In this document: positions 8,728-17,100 of the stretch, one piece after another
How positions within the stretch are numbered: position 1 is the first letter of the stretch
Layout: every line of letters begins with the position of its first letter
Assembly (NCBI GenBank): GCA_002294045.1
Contig: DBEP01000008.1
Span: 93,106-157,105, forward strand
Length of the DNA: 64,000 nt
From: Lachnoclostridium sp. UBA903
Lineage (GTDB): Bacteria > Bacillota > Clostridia > Lachnospirales > Lachnospiraceae
Direction of reading: 5' to 3'
Notes under the pieces: generated by a model
Database searches by the model: none
Seen by the model: the letters and a program-made list of their open reading frames with translations, nothing else
Told to the model about the DNA's origin: nothing
Program-made: the position numbers and the translations under genes

Positions 8728-9549
8728 TTATTTGTCCCTTAAAGGATTAAAGCCGGATGCAACACAGCCGCCGTCACATAAAATATCTTCGCCGGTTAAA
8801 TAACCCGCTTTCTCGCTTGCACAAAAGGCCAGAAGGCTGGCAAGCTCCTCCGCGCGCCCATAACGTTTAATGGCACAATATTTAATATAATCCGATGTCT
8901 CTTTTTCCAAGTCAGCCATTGGGGTTGCAATGGAACCGGGAGATACCGAGAGAATACGTATTCCTTTTTCTCCCATTTTATTCGCATCCGTTTTGGTATA
9001 CCATATAACAAAATGCTTGGAAATGCAATAGGCCAAATCAGACCTTAATCTGCCTGGAAATAAGTTAACCCTTGCCATCATTTTTTTCATAAATATATCT
9101 CTGTTCGTTCTGCTGTATTTATAACTTCTGACAGGCATTAAAATCTTAGGTGCAAGATGTGCCGACATGGATGATATGTTTATGATACAGGAGCCTTTCT
9201 CCATTACCTTATAAAAAGCTTCATTTATGTTTATTGTACCTAACGCATTTGCCTCCATTATGCTCTTTGCTTCTCCCATATGGGGTGACATCCCGGCCGC
9301 ATTGATTACGGAAGATATTTTTCCCGTTTTTTTGGCATAGACGGCCAGTTTGCCGACAGATGACCTGTCCGCTACGTCACACTTAAATGCTTCTGCGCCG
9401 ATTCCTTCCCTCTTCAGGTCCTCCACTGCTTTTTCCAGCTTTTTCAGATTCCGGCCGCACAAAATGATATCGTTATTTTCTCCTAATATTTTAGCGGTTG
9501 CAAACCCAATGCCGCTGCCGCCTCCTGTTATGACACTTATAGAATCCAT
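8728..9549 (-). CDS. Short-chain dehydrogenase/reductase (SDR)
   Basis: The nucleotide-binding motif TGGGSGIG is near the N-terminus, followed by VINAAG, the catalytic Ser region ISSMS and the YCISK (YxxxK) catalytic pair. About 50 residues separate Ser and Tyr, longer than the usual dozen, as in some hydroxysteroid-type SDRs. The start at 9549 follows GAGGGA by seven bases; the longer frame to 9576 would overlap the upstream gene. It is 16 bases downstream of a zinc-type alcohol dehydrogenase, so the two likely act together on a polyol, sugar or secondary alcohol. The substrate is unknown. Confidence 0.88.
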   Translation of the reverse strand: MDSISVITGGGSGIGFATAKILGENNDIILCGRNLKKLEKAVEDLKREGIGAEAFKCDVADRSSVGKLAVYAKKTGKISSVINAAGMSPHMGEAKSIMEANALGTININEAFYKVMEKGSCIINISSMSAHLAPKILMPVRSYKYSRTNRDIFMKKMMARVNLFPGRLRSDLAYCISKHFVIWYTKTDANKMGEKGIRILSVSPGSIATPMADLEKETSDYIKYCAIKRYGRAEELASLLAFCASEKAGYLTGEDILCDGGCVASGFNPLRDK

Positions 9550-9565
9550 AGTAGTTTCCCTCACT

Positions 9566-10579
9566 TTACTTATCATACCTGATTACAACTTTAAGTGCTT
9601 CATCCGCTTTATTTGCCGTTTCAATCGCTTCAATAATATTCTCCAGCCTGAATTCATGGGTTATTAAGGATTCCAGATTTAAATTCCCGCTTTCCATAAT
9701 TTCAAGTACCGTTAAAACATCCTGAGGATGGTAACCGCCGGACCCTAATATTAAAGCGTCATTATAAGTTACCCGCATGAAATCAACCGATACCGGCTTA
9801 TGATGAACACCCACCACTACCAGTTTGCTGCCGTATTTTGCCATGTCCTGCCATTGTTCAATGACGGCACCTGCACCAACCGCATCAATGTAAATATCTA
9901 CGTCCGCACATGAGGAAGGATATCCCGGAACCTGGCCAAAAACAGCTTTTGCTTCCCTCTTTATATCATCCTTTTTACTGTTGCATATTTCAAAACCAAG
10001 ATTTCTAACTATTTCCAGACGAAAATCCGACAGGTCTGCAATCATTACTTTTTCAACACCAAAATATTTCAGGGCAGCAGCGGCAGATACTCCGATTGCT
10101 CCGGCACCAAACACAACTGCCGTTTGTCCGGGTCGCGGATTTGCCTTTCTGGCTGCACAGGTTCCTACGGTAAAGGGTTCTATGAGAGCTGCCGTTTTCG
10201 TAGATATTTTGTCACTCACAGGATATACGGACCTTCCCACTTCGCAGTCCGGTATTAAAACATATTCGGAAAATCCCCCTACGGTTGCTGCTCTTGACCT
10301 GTCATTTTTGGCCTCCAGAGGATACGGATACACTCTCTGTCCGATTGCAATATCTTTAACCTTGCTTCCTACTTCAATTACTTCGGAAACCATTTCATGT
10401 CCAAATTCCTGCCCTTTAAAAATACGGACGGAATCTCCCCCGTAATAATAAGCATTCAAATCCGAGCCGCAAATACATGAGAACAGATTTTTGACAAGTA
10501 TGTCATTCTCTTTGCACACCGGCACAGCAAGTTCTTTCACCGTTACATTTTTAATTCCATTGTAAATAGCTGCTTTCAT
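9566..10579 (-). CDS. Zinc-type medium-chain alcohol/polyol dehydrogenase
   Basis: The 337-residue protein has the catalytic zinc ligands of this family in CGSDLNAYY and GHEMVSE, and a Rossmann motif GAGAIG. It resembles threonine/sorbitol dehydrogenases in layout. The four-cysteine structural-zinc loop is missing: no cysteine cluster follows YPYPLEAKNDRSR. Members of the family without it exist. It is followed closely by an SDR gene in the same direction, suggesting a two-enzyme oxidoreductase unit. No regulator is adjacent. Confidence 0.88.
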   Translation of the reverse strand: MKAAIYNGIKNVTVKELAVPVCKENDILVKNLFSCICGSDLNAYYYGGDSVRIFKGQEFGHEMVSEVIEVGSKVKDIAIGQRVYPYPLEAKNDRSRAATVGGFSEYVLIPDCEVGRSVYPVSDKISTKTAALIEPFTVGTCAARKANPRPGQTAVVFGAGAIGVSAAAALKYFGVEKVMIADLSDFRLEIVRNLGFEICNSKKDDIKREAKAVFGQVPGYPSSCADVDIYIDAVGAGAVIEQWQDMAKYGSKLVVVGVHHKPVSVDFMRVTYNDALILGSGGYHPQDVLTVLEIMESGNLNLESLITHEFRLENIIEAIETANKADEALKVVIRYDK

Positions 10580-10628
10580 GATATAACACCTTCCTTAATT
10601 ATTATTGATTATAAATATTACCGGGAAT

Positions 10629-10669
10629 ATTAAAGGCTTACCTGACACAGGAAGCTTAAAGCCTTTAAT
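10629..10669 (-). terminator. Long hairpin directly after the mini-ORF
   Basis: Perfect 11-base arms ATTAAAGGCTT/AAGCCTTTAAT (10629-10639 with 10659-10669) begin right after the mini-ORF stop codon. No T run follows, so it may be an attenuator or RNA-stability structure and not a standard terminator. Confidence 0.5.
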
Positions 10670-10735
10670 CTAATCCAAAAAAACAGCAATACTTATAATC
10701 ACGCAGATAGCATCTGCAATAAGAATTTTAATCAT
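10670..10735 (-). CDS. Possible 21-residue hydrophobic membrane peptide
   Basis: ATG at 10735 follows a strong GGGAGGGG ribosome site by six bases and encodes a peptide starting MIKILIADAICV and ending in FLD, almost entirely hydrophobic. It could span the membrane once. The stop codon is immediately followed by a long hairpin. A TATACT box lies upstream, around 10771. The layout (short hydrophobic ORF, strong ribosome site, hairpin) resembles type I toxin genes or leader peptides. I saw no antisense RNA promoter. It precedes the dehydrogenase pair by about 90 bases. Confidence 0.45.
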   Translation of the reverse strand: MIKILIADAICVIISIAVFLD

Positions 10736-10941
10736 TTAACGCCCCTCCCGATATCTATTTATACAGCCCTAAGGCAGTATAGCTAATAATTAACAGGCTG
10801 TTCCACGCCTCCGTTTACATATTCTGTTCTATTATGTAATTTTATTCCATCTCAATAACATAATACAGACAACTTATTTATAAGATGTTTAAATATTGTT
10901 AACAAAATATTAATAAAGTTGTATGTACTATTCGACGAGCC

Positions 10942-10998
10942 TGGAGTGTATTTGAAAAATGCTTATGCCGGACTGCAACGATTTTCAAACACACTCTA
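10942..10998. repeat. Family A element, internal-deletion copy
   Basis: The ends GAGTGTATTTGAAAAATGC and GATTTTCAAACACACTC are inverted repeats of each other, and TA follows the right end. Only about 55 bases remain, so almost all of the core is deleted. Confidence 0.7.
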
Positions 10999-11049
10999 GT
11001 GTACCGGCCTTGTCTGACTGCCTAACCGGATACTAATTAAAGTCAAAAA

Positions 11050-11135
11050 GGGGCTGTTGCAAAATTCAAAATATAACTTACCCTTGCGGCTTGGATCTCA
11101 ATTCAAGAAATAGAAAATATGTTTTGTGTACTGAC
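11050..11135. repeat. Family B element, internally deleted copy
   Basis: It starts with GGGGCTGTTGCAAAATTCAA, identical to the left end of 4681-4880, then jumps to sequence like the distal part of that element (CTTGGA, AATTCAAGAAATA). The right terminal repeat is not recognisable. Confidence 0.7.
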
Positions 11136-11355
11136 AGCTGATGTCTATATCAATTGCGCAGAATGAATTTCCTTCCTGCATTTTCCTGAACGGGGGCGGT
11201 ATAACGATTGACATTTTATTCCTGATGTGATATATTTATAACATAATAATGCGAAATATATCACTTGAAGAAATAACCGTGAAAATAAATTAAATGGAAT
11301 TATACGTTTCGCTGCTCTTTTTGGGATTTAAGGAAAGTGTAGGGTAATTTGGAAT

Positions 11356-11568
11356 ATGATTTTAATAACAAGACTTAAGGAATACCGTGCCAGGTACAAT
11401 TTAAAACAGGAGGATTTGGCCAAATTGGCGGGTGTACGCCGGGAAACAATTGTGAATCTTGAAAACGGACGGTACAATCCATCCCTAAAGCTGGCTATGG
11501 ATATCGCAAAGGTTTTCTCCTGTACCGTAGAAGATTTATTTATATTTAAGGAGGAAGAAAAAACATGA
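11356..11568 (+). CDS. XRE-family helix-turn-helix regulator
   Basis: This 70-residue protein is essentially one HTH_3 domain: KQEDLAKLAGVRRETIVNLE gives the two helices, and the end (SCTVEDLF) matches compact Cro/CI-type regulators of Firmicutes. Its stop overlaps the start of the M23-like gene (ATGA), so the two are co-translated. It probably controls its own operon. The ribosome site is weak. Confidence 0.88.
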   Translation: MILITRLKEYRARYNLKQEDLAKLAGVRRETIVNLENGRYNPSLKLAMDIAKVFSCTVEDLFIFKEEEKT

Positions 11569-12434
11569 AACGCTTTATTAATTTCTGTTCCAATATCAAA
11601 TACTTGGGGCTCCTGGGCTTGCTCGGACTCTTTTTTGACAATAAGGTATTTGATCTTCTCTGGCTTTTCTGGCTGTTTGGCTTTGTTGAAATCATCTCCA
11701 ACTTTTCTGTTTTCAAACAAGCCATGAAACAGCTTTTTGGCATGCTGGCCGTTCCCCTGCGTTATGGCCGGCGCCTGCCCAATAAAAACAACTATCACTG
11801 CAAGGTCAAATATTCACTGCCCTTTGCGGGCAGGTGGACGGCAGTCAACGGCGGCGTGGATAAAGATTCCTCCCACTCCTGGAGTATTCACACACAAAGA
11901 TATGCTTATGACTTCCTCATACTTGACGAAGAGGGCAAAAGCTGCTCCGGTGACAAAACCAAAGCCGAAAGCTACTATTGCTATGGAAGGGAAATCCTGG
12001 CACCTGCTAACGGCGAGGTAATTGAAACAGGAACCGGCTGCCCCGACAGCCGTATATCGGGAACCGGGCAGGTTGACTGTTCAGCCCGCGACATACGCGG
12101 AAACTATATTCTTATCCGCCATGCGGAAGGTGAATACAGCCTCTTAGCCCACTTGCAGCCGGGAAGTATCCGGGTCCGAGCCGGCGAATCCGTAGTACGG
12201 GGGCAAATAATAGCCTTATGCGGTAATTCCGGCAACAGTTCCGAGCCGCACCTGCATTTTCACCTTCAGAACGGAATCAGTTTTTTCTGTTCGGCAGGAC
12301 TTCCCATTGAATTTGAGAACCTGTCGGCCGGTCCCGCTTTGAATTATTCCGGTTTCGATCCGCGCCCCGTCCCTTCTGCTGCCGGGCTGCCGGATAAATA
12401 CATAACCCGCGGACAAAGTGTGGCTAATATATAA
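11565..12434 (+). CDS. Membrane-anchored M23-family peptidase-like protein
   Basis: The 289-residue protein has two N-terminal hydrophobic stretches (about 13-24 and 28-46), then an M23/LytM fold. The second metal motif EPHLHFH and the conserved AHLQPG are present. In the first motif the usual HxxxD is replaced by RYAYD (Arg near 112, Asp near 116); His104 or His109 may substitute. It may therefore be an atypical or inactive cell-wall peptidase, or a factor that activates another hydrolase. Expression is coupled to the XRE gene by a four-base overlap, and a hairpin follows at 12435-12472. Confidence 0.82.
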   Translation: MKRFINFCSNIKYLGLLGLLGLFFDNKVFDLLWLFWLFGFVEIISNFSVFKQAMKQLFGMLAVPLRYGRRLPNKNNYHCKVKYSLPFAGRWTAVNGGVDKDSSHSWSIHTQRYAYDFLILDEEGKSCSGDKTKAESYYCYGREILAPANGEVIETGTGCPDSRISGTGQVDCSARDIRGNYILIRHAEGEYSLLAHLQPGSIRVRAGESVVRGQIIALCGNSGNSSEPHLHFHLQNGISFFCSAGLPIEFENLSAGPALNYSGFDPRPVPSAAGLPDKYITRGQSVANI

Positions 12435-12472
12435 CCTTCGTTTCCTGACTCTTAACAGACCGGAAGCGAAGG
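12435..12472. terminator. Hairpin between convergent genes
   Basis: An 11-pair stem (CCTTCGTTTCC with GGAAGCGAAGG, one wobble) lies between the stop codons of the M23-like gene and the MoxR gene, and could end transcription in both directions. Confidence 0.65.
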
Positions 12473-12479
12473 CTTATTT

Positions 12480-13988
12480 CTACAGCTTATCAATTTCCTT
12501 TAATATCTCCTTATGCCTTTCTTCAAACAATAAACTGCGGTTATATTTTACATACATCTCGCTGCCATATTCCCCGATAAATTTCGAACTGTAGAAATTA
12601 ACCGTAAGCTCCGTAACAAATATGACCATTTCCTGACTTTCGCCAAAGGCAGTTTCCATAAATGCAAAGACATGTTCCAGAGCCTTTGATGCAGATGATA
12701 CGGTTTCTTCCCGCCTTAAGGTTTCCTTATCAAAAAGGGGCCTTATGAAATCAAATCCTTTCTGCATATCCTCTATGTCATTTTCCCTAAGTTCGTCCGC
12801 ATATCTTTTCAGAGTTGTCCGCACACGGCCCGATACCTCAATCTCCGCCTTATCGGACTGCCCGCTTTCTGTTTTTTTATTAAGCTTCTCCTCTTCCTCT
12901 TCTGCCAGCTTCCGAAGAAGCTCCGCCGGTAATATTACACCGGGCGCCTGCATCCGCTGCTTTAATTCTTGCAGGCAGGAATATAACCGGTCCATATATG
13001 CATCCATAAGATAAACTTCCTTGAATTTATTATTTAACCTGCTAAGGAGAAGGCCGATTACGTTCAGTTTCTCATCAAAAGATGCACGTCCTATTTTTAA
13101 GACGGCATTTTGTGTGATGTTTCCTTTTACTATTTCCTCTATGGAATAAGCTTCTTTGTATTTATGGTATAATTCATAAAAATTAGCAAAGTCTCTGGCA
13201 ATGGCATTAAACTGAATATATTGGATGACCAAATCTTCGGTTACCGGTAAGGATAGCTCCTCGCAGGTTATCAGCATTTCCGAAAGATCTTCCCATCCTC
13301 TGGCCGTTGCAAAGAACATACCGTCCGGTGTTGTTTCCATGCGGTAAAAATTCTCCTTCCGAATGTCAAGATAGGAAATAACGGCTTCATGAATTCCCTG
13401 TTTATAAGCATATTCCTTCCAGGCTGTAAAGTCCGGTTCTACGGTTATTTTCCTTACCCTGTCAAGAGTTACGGTATCAAAATCCCGAACGGACCGGTTG
13501 TATTCGGGAGGATTTCCCGCCGTAATGATAATCCATCCTTGTGGTATCCTCCTGTTGCCAAAGGATTTATACTGTAAAAATTGAAGCATGGTAGGAACCA
13601 GGGTTTCCGACACACAGTTAATCTCATCAATAAACAGGATACCTTCCCTTAATCCGGTAAACTCAATTTTATCATAAACCGAGGCAATAATTTCACTCAT
13701 GGTATATTCTGTCACGGAATATTCCTTCCCGCCGTATTCTTTATTCCGGATGAAAGGAAGCCCTACCGCACTTTGCCTGGTATGGTGGGTAATGGTATAG
13801 GCCACCAGGGCCACCCCGCATTCCCCCGCAACCTGCTCCATTATCTGGGTTTTGCCGATACCCGGAGGTCCAATCAGCAGAATCGGCCTCTGTCTTAAGT
13901 AAGGAATGCGGTAATTGCCGAAATCATCTTTTGCAAGATATGCCTTAACCGTATTCATAATCTCTTCTTTTGCCCGTTTAATATTCAT
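12480..13988 (-). CDS. MoxR-family AAA+ ATPase
   Basis: The 502-residue protein has Walker A GPPGIGKT at about 40-47, Walker B ILFIDEIN and a sensor region ITAGNPPE. MoxR ATPases work with von Willebrand A partners as chaperones that mature or remodel specific targets. The partner is the upstream gene (14019-15326), separated by 30 bases. The C-terminal half has a charged, Glu/Lys-rich section near 360-385. It is the last gene of a three-gene operon that starts with a leucine-rich-repeat protein. Its target is unknown. Confidence 0.9.
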   Translation of the reverse strand: MNIKRAKEEIMNTVKAYLAKDDFGNYRIPYLRQRPILLIGPPGIGKTQIMEQVAGECGVALVAYTITHHTRQSAVGLPFIRNKEYGGKEYSVTEYTMSEIIASVYDKIEFTGLREGILFIDEINCVSETLVPTMLQFLQYKSFGNRRIPQGWIIITAGNPPEYNRSVRDFDTVTLDRVRKITVEPDFTAWKEYAYKQGIHEAVISYLDIRKENFYRMETTPDGMFFATARGWEDLSEMLITCEELSLPVTEDLVIQYIQFNAIARDFANFYELYHKYKEAYSIEEIVKGNITQNAVLKIGRASFDEKLNVIGLLLSRLNNKFKEVYLMDAYMDRLYSCLQELKQRMQAPGVILPAELLRKLAEEEEEKLNKKTESGQSDKAEIEVSGRVRTTLKRYADELRENDIEDMQKGFDFIRPLFDKETLRREETVSSASKALEHVFAFMETAFGESQEMVIFVTELTVNFYSSKFIGEYGSEMYVKYNRSLLFEERHKEILKEIDKL

Positions 13989-14018
13989 AATCGGTATCCT
14001 TCCTGTCTTATCTTTTTT

Positions 14019-15326
14019 TCAAACAAGCTCTAAGTCTTCCGGTTCAATAATCAGCTTCATTGCCCATGGCGGAACATAAGCATCCTCATAATTTTCTCTG
14101 AGAAAAACAAAGGCCGTATCATAGGACGGCTTTACTTTCGGGAAAACCCCCTGGCCGTCCGTGAAATAAATGAGTCCTCTGAGGCTTCTGAATACGTTTT
14201 GTTTTATCAGCCGGTTCACATAATCAAAAACGGGCCTGAAATCCGTTCCGCCGTTTCCGATTAATTCAAAATGGTCCATATACTCCCTTAACTCTTCCTG
14301 ACTTGTAATTTTCCTGTCGGAACGTATCCTTTCATCGCACTGGATAATATGTATATTTATTTTCCGAAAATAACTGCCGGTTTCTTTTAAAATGGAATAG
14401 GTCTGTTCCAGGAATTTCCTTACTAATTCACCGGAGCAGGAAAGGGAAGTATCGATTGCAATAGCTATTTCTTCAATCTTTTTCGCTTCTCTTGTTTCCA
14501 GGGGTTCAATCAATGGCAAATTGCCATAAAGCTGCAAACCGTAGGTATAAAGAACAGTGTCATAAGAATCCGTATCCGGTACCGGTTCTTCCCGGATAAC
14601 TGCAAATTTTTTCAGGAAACGGCCGTAGTCATATTTTTTACGGTTCTCTATCCTTACCTGTTCCGTAAGGGTATCCGGATTATCCGTCTCTTCATTCGCA
14701 AAAGTCTCCATTTCCGTCTGCATCTTTTCACTGATGTCTTTCCATTTCTGTTCCAGGGCTTCCATATCGGGATTGGTTCTCTTATCTCCGTCGGGCCAAA
14801 GCGAATGGTCATCCTTCCGAAACTCGAATTCCAGCTGTTCCCGTTCCCTTGCAGTCATGTCAAGCTCCAGAAGCAGTCCGAATATTTTCTCCGCGGTGGG
14901 AATCATAAACTTATTCCTGAGGTTTTCATAAAATACCAGGCGGAATCTGGAAGCAGGATATCTGACACAGCGGTAATTCATACCGTCAATCAGATACTCC
15001 ATGGCAATATCACAGGCAAGGTCCCAGATTTCTTTATTCTTACTGTGGGGTTTTAAAAGATGTCTGAAAATACAGTGAAGAACTACATGCAGATAGGTCC
15101 TGTTAACAAAGACCGGGTTACTTTTAAAACAATCGGTCAGAACTTCCGGGTCATAGTATAAAAGTGTCCCGTCCGTACCCAAAAATTTGGTGCCCGGCCT
15201 GATTTCATACCGTAAACTGCTAAAGGAAAGATTTAAAAACCGCATATACAGACACATCTCCGACCTTGCCTGCGTCAGAATTGCCTCTCCTATTTTCTGC
15301 AGCTGAATTTCTCTGTCTTCTGCCAT
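14019..15326 (-). CDS. VWA-domain protein with metallopeptidase-like N-terminus (DUF2201 type)
   Basis: The C-terminal VWA domain carries the MIDAS motif DTSLS at about 292-296 and continues through GGTDFRPVF and LIYFTDGQG. The N-terminal region resembles the putative metallopeptidase domain of DUF2201 proteins, but the HExxH-like motif reads HVVLH (80-84), lacking the catalytic Glu. The N-terminal part is thus probably a binding module. As partner of the MoxR ATPase directly downstream, it likely selects substrates. Proteins of this pair are commonly annotated as metal-chelatase-like, but function is unproven. Confidence 0.88.
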   Translation of the reverse strand: MAEDREIQLQKIGEAILTQARSEMCLYMRFLNLSFSSLRYEIRPGTKFLGTDGTLLYYDPEVLTDCFKSNPVFVNRTYLHVVLHCIFRHLLKPHSKNKEIWDLACDIAMEYLIDGMNYRCVRYPASRFRLVFYENLRNKFMIPTAEKIFGLLLELDMTAREREQLEFEFRKDDHSLWPDGDKRTNPDMEALEQKWKDISEKMQTEMETFANEETDNPDTLTEQVRIENRKKYDYGRFLKKFAVIREEPVPDTDSYDTVLYTYGLQLYGNLPLIEPLETREAKKIEEIAIAIDTSLSCSGELVRKFLEQTYSILKETGSYFRKINIHIIQCDERIRSDRKITSQEELREYMDHFELIGNGGTDFRPVFDYVNRLIKQNVFRSLRGLIYFTDGQGVFPKVKPSYDTAFVFLRENYEDAYVPPWAMKLIIEPEDLELV

Positions 15327-15353
15327 AATAACCTCTTTCCCTTGGACTCTTTT

Positions 15354-16370
15354 CTATAACTCAAATTTCTTTTTTGCAGGCGGATAATAATGCAGCCGCT
15401 CTTTCAGCAGAATACCGGCACATTCTTTACGTCCTGTCCGGACGGCTTCTTCTTTGGCATCCTCAAAATTTTTTTCTGTCATTATACCAAGGCCGGTTAA
15501 AAAGATAAGTCCTTTTATGTTATCCTGCAATATTACTAATTTAACTGCCTTATCCATATGTAAGGCTATATAATCCAAATACTGCTTTCTCATGTTTTTC
15601 TGTAATTTGTAAGGGTATTGCAGCCTTAGTAAGGCTATGCGCAGGGCCGTCTCATGAATATTCCGGATTTCCGCCGACTGAAAAACCATATCATATGCCG
15701 TAACATTCAGCCTGCCTTGTTCAAAACACTGGCGGTACCGGTAGCCTGCCCCGTATATTAAATATTGAAAAACCCGGGCCGGCGTATTTTCAAGGGCATC
15801 CTCATAATATTCCGGAAAAATGAATACTCCTTTTTCATCCCCAAATAAAAAGGTGATACATATTTCGCTTGTAAGCTCCGTTAGAATCCCTCTGACACTG
15901 GTTAAACCGTCCGGTGCCGCTTTTACGTTAATGTAGTTAAGCTTTTCACAGTTCATGAAAGCACCGTTTTCTATCTGAATTCTGCCGCCGGGCAAATTTA
16001 CCGTAACCAGTTCCTTACAGTTATAAAAAGCATATTCCCCAATTCCCTTTATGCAGTCCGGCAAGGTAATTTTCATAAGCCTCTGTCCATAAACATATTC
16101 TTTATCCGAACCGGGAACTTTCAGCCCCGGAATTATCTCCCAAAGAATTTCCACTTTATCCGGAAGCATATAAATTCCCTTCTCCGGTTCTGAAAATGCA
16201 TAGGGACCGATTTTTTTAACAGGACATCCGTTTATCTCCGGCGGAAGAGTTACCGTTCTCCCATAACCCTTGCAGGAAAGAATGGTAATTTCATCTCCAA
16301 TTTGTACATATTGTACGGTTAATTCAAGATTGGCATTTTCTTGTCGCAATACTATTTTCCTCTCAAACAT
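15354..16370 (-). CDS. Cytoplasmic leucine-rich-repeat protein (BspA-like LRR_5)
   Basis: The 338-residue protein has three or four LRR_5-type repeats (for example IGEYAFYNCKELVTVNLPG and IENGAFMNCEKLNYINV) in the first half, and a helical, Lys/Arg-rich second half that I do not recognise. There is no signal peptide, so it should be intracellular. It is the first gene of an operon with VWA and MoxR proteins (gaps 27 and 30 bases), suggesting it is part of, or a target of, that chaperone system. The start has no clear ribosome site. Confidence 0.75.
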   Translation of the reverse strand: MFERKIVLRQENANLELTVQYVQIGDEITILSCKGYGRTVTLPPEINGCPVKKIGPYAFSEPEKGIYMLPDKVEILWEIIPGLKVPGSDKEYVYGQRLMKITLPDCIKGIGEYAFYNCKELVTVNLPGGRIQIENGAFMNCEKLNYINVKAAPDGLTSVRGILTELTSEICITFLFGDEKGVFIFPEYYEDALENTPARVFQYLIYGAGYRYRQCFEQGRLNVTAYDMVFQSAEIRNIHETALRIALLRLQYPYKLQKNMRKQYLDYIALHMDKAVKLVILQDNIKGLIFLTGLGIMTEKNFEDAKEEAVRTGRKECAGILLKERLHYYPPAKKKFEL

Positions 16371-16640
16371 ATTAGGCGGAATATGAATAAAAATGCATTC
16401 ATGTTCTTCCTTATATTATATAGAAACGGACTATTTTTAGCAAATCATTTAATATGGGTCGGCCATGCAAAAAGAGAATTATACGGGCTTTTGCTGCCGT
16501 TAACTCTCTTCCTGCGGATATCTCAGGGCTATTGTAATTACCTGAAATTATATATAGGTACTTCCTTTTTTCAATCAATTCCTCAAAACTTACGCCGGTT
16601 TTATTGATGCTTAGGGCTAATTGCTTCATAAATAATGCCG
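16371..16640. other. Gap with an unconvincing open frame
   Basis: The 270-base gap upstream of the LRR operon contains a minus-strand 72-codon frame (16411-16629). Its nearest ribosome-site-like sequence is about 20 bases away, too far. I did not recognise the product, so I treat the region as leader and promoter sequence. Confidence 0.4.
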
Positions 16641-16985
16641 CTATTCTTCCTCCTCATAACCGGGAGTGTAAAATCTCCATAGATGTTTATCCATATCAAT
16701 ACAGCCGTTATCCAGAAAAGTTATGCCTTCCTTCTCAAGCCTGGTGCGCTGGACCTTTTCTCCACCGAATATATTGCCAGGTGCCATTCTGCCTTCCCTG
16801 TTCACTACCCTGTGACAGGGCAGATTCCGTTCCGGCGGAGCACTGTGCATTGCATATCCAACAATTCTGGACGCATACGGATTCCCCAGCATTAAGGCAA
16901 TCTGGCCGTAGGTAGCAACCCGGCCTTCCGGGATTCTGGAAACAATATCATAAACTCTTTCAAAAAAATTAGTATTCTTATTCAT
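16641..16985 (-). CDS. MGMT-family DNA alkyltransferase-like protein
   Basis: The 114-residue protein is the DNA-binding/active-site domain of O6-alkylguanine methyltransferases: YGQIALMLG helix-turn-helix region and the active-site PCHRV (Cys near 57). It lacks the N-terminal domain of full-length Ogt. The Cys is present, so it differs from alkyltransferase-like proteins with Trp in that position. The start at 16985 is preferred because AAGGAG lies nine bases before it. It probably acts in alkylation repair or lesion recognition. Confidence 0.85.
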   Translation of the reverse strand: MNKNTNFFERVYDIVSRIPEGRVATYGQIALMLGNPYASRIVGYAMHSAPPERNLPCHRVVNREGRMAPGNIFGGEKVQRTRLEKEGITFLDNGCIDMDKHLWRFYTPGYEEEE

Positions 16986-17018
16986 CCCTGACTTCTCCTT
17001 TAGGACAAACACAGGAAG

Positions 17019-17048
17019 GGAAAATAACCCCTCCCGGGATTATTTTCC
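17019..17048 (-). terminator. Possible hairpin between glutaminase-like and MGMT-like genes
   Basis: Arms GGAAAATAA and TTATTTTCC (17019-17027 with 17040-17048) enclose a C/G-rich loop. It could terminate or attenuate minus-strand transcription before the MGMT-like gene. Confidence 0.45.
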
Positions 17049-17100
17049 GGCCTGCGTTACTGCTCTCCCGCAACCGGATATATCCGGACATTGACGGTTA

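Larger units (their letters stand above)
10736..11355. other. Intergenic region holding two repeat remnants
   Basis: This stretch holds the upstream sequence of the mini-ORF and two repeat copies (10942-10998, 11050-11135). AT-rich sequence before the XRE gene probably includes its promoter. No other gene was recognised. Confidence 0.5.

Noticed and set aside
9981..10445. Plus-strand frame of 154 codons
   Set aside because: It lies opposite the alcohol dehydrogenase coding region and has no recognisable domain.
16411..16629. 72-codon minus-strand frame as a gene
   Set aside because: No ribosome site at usable distance, and no recognisable domain.
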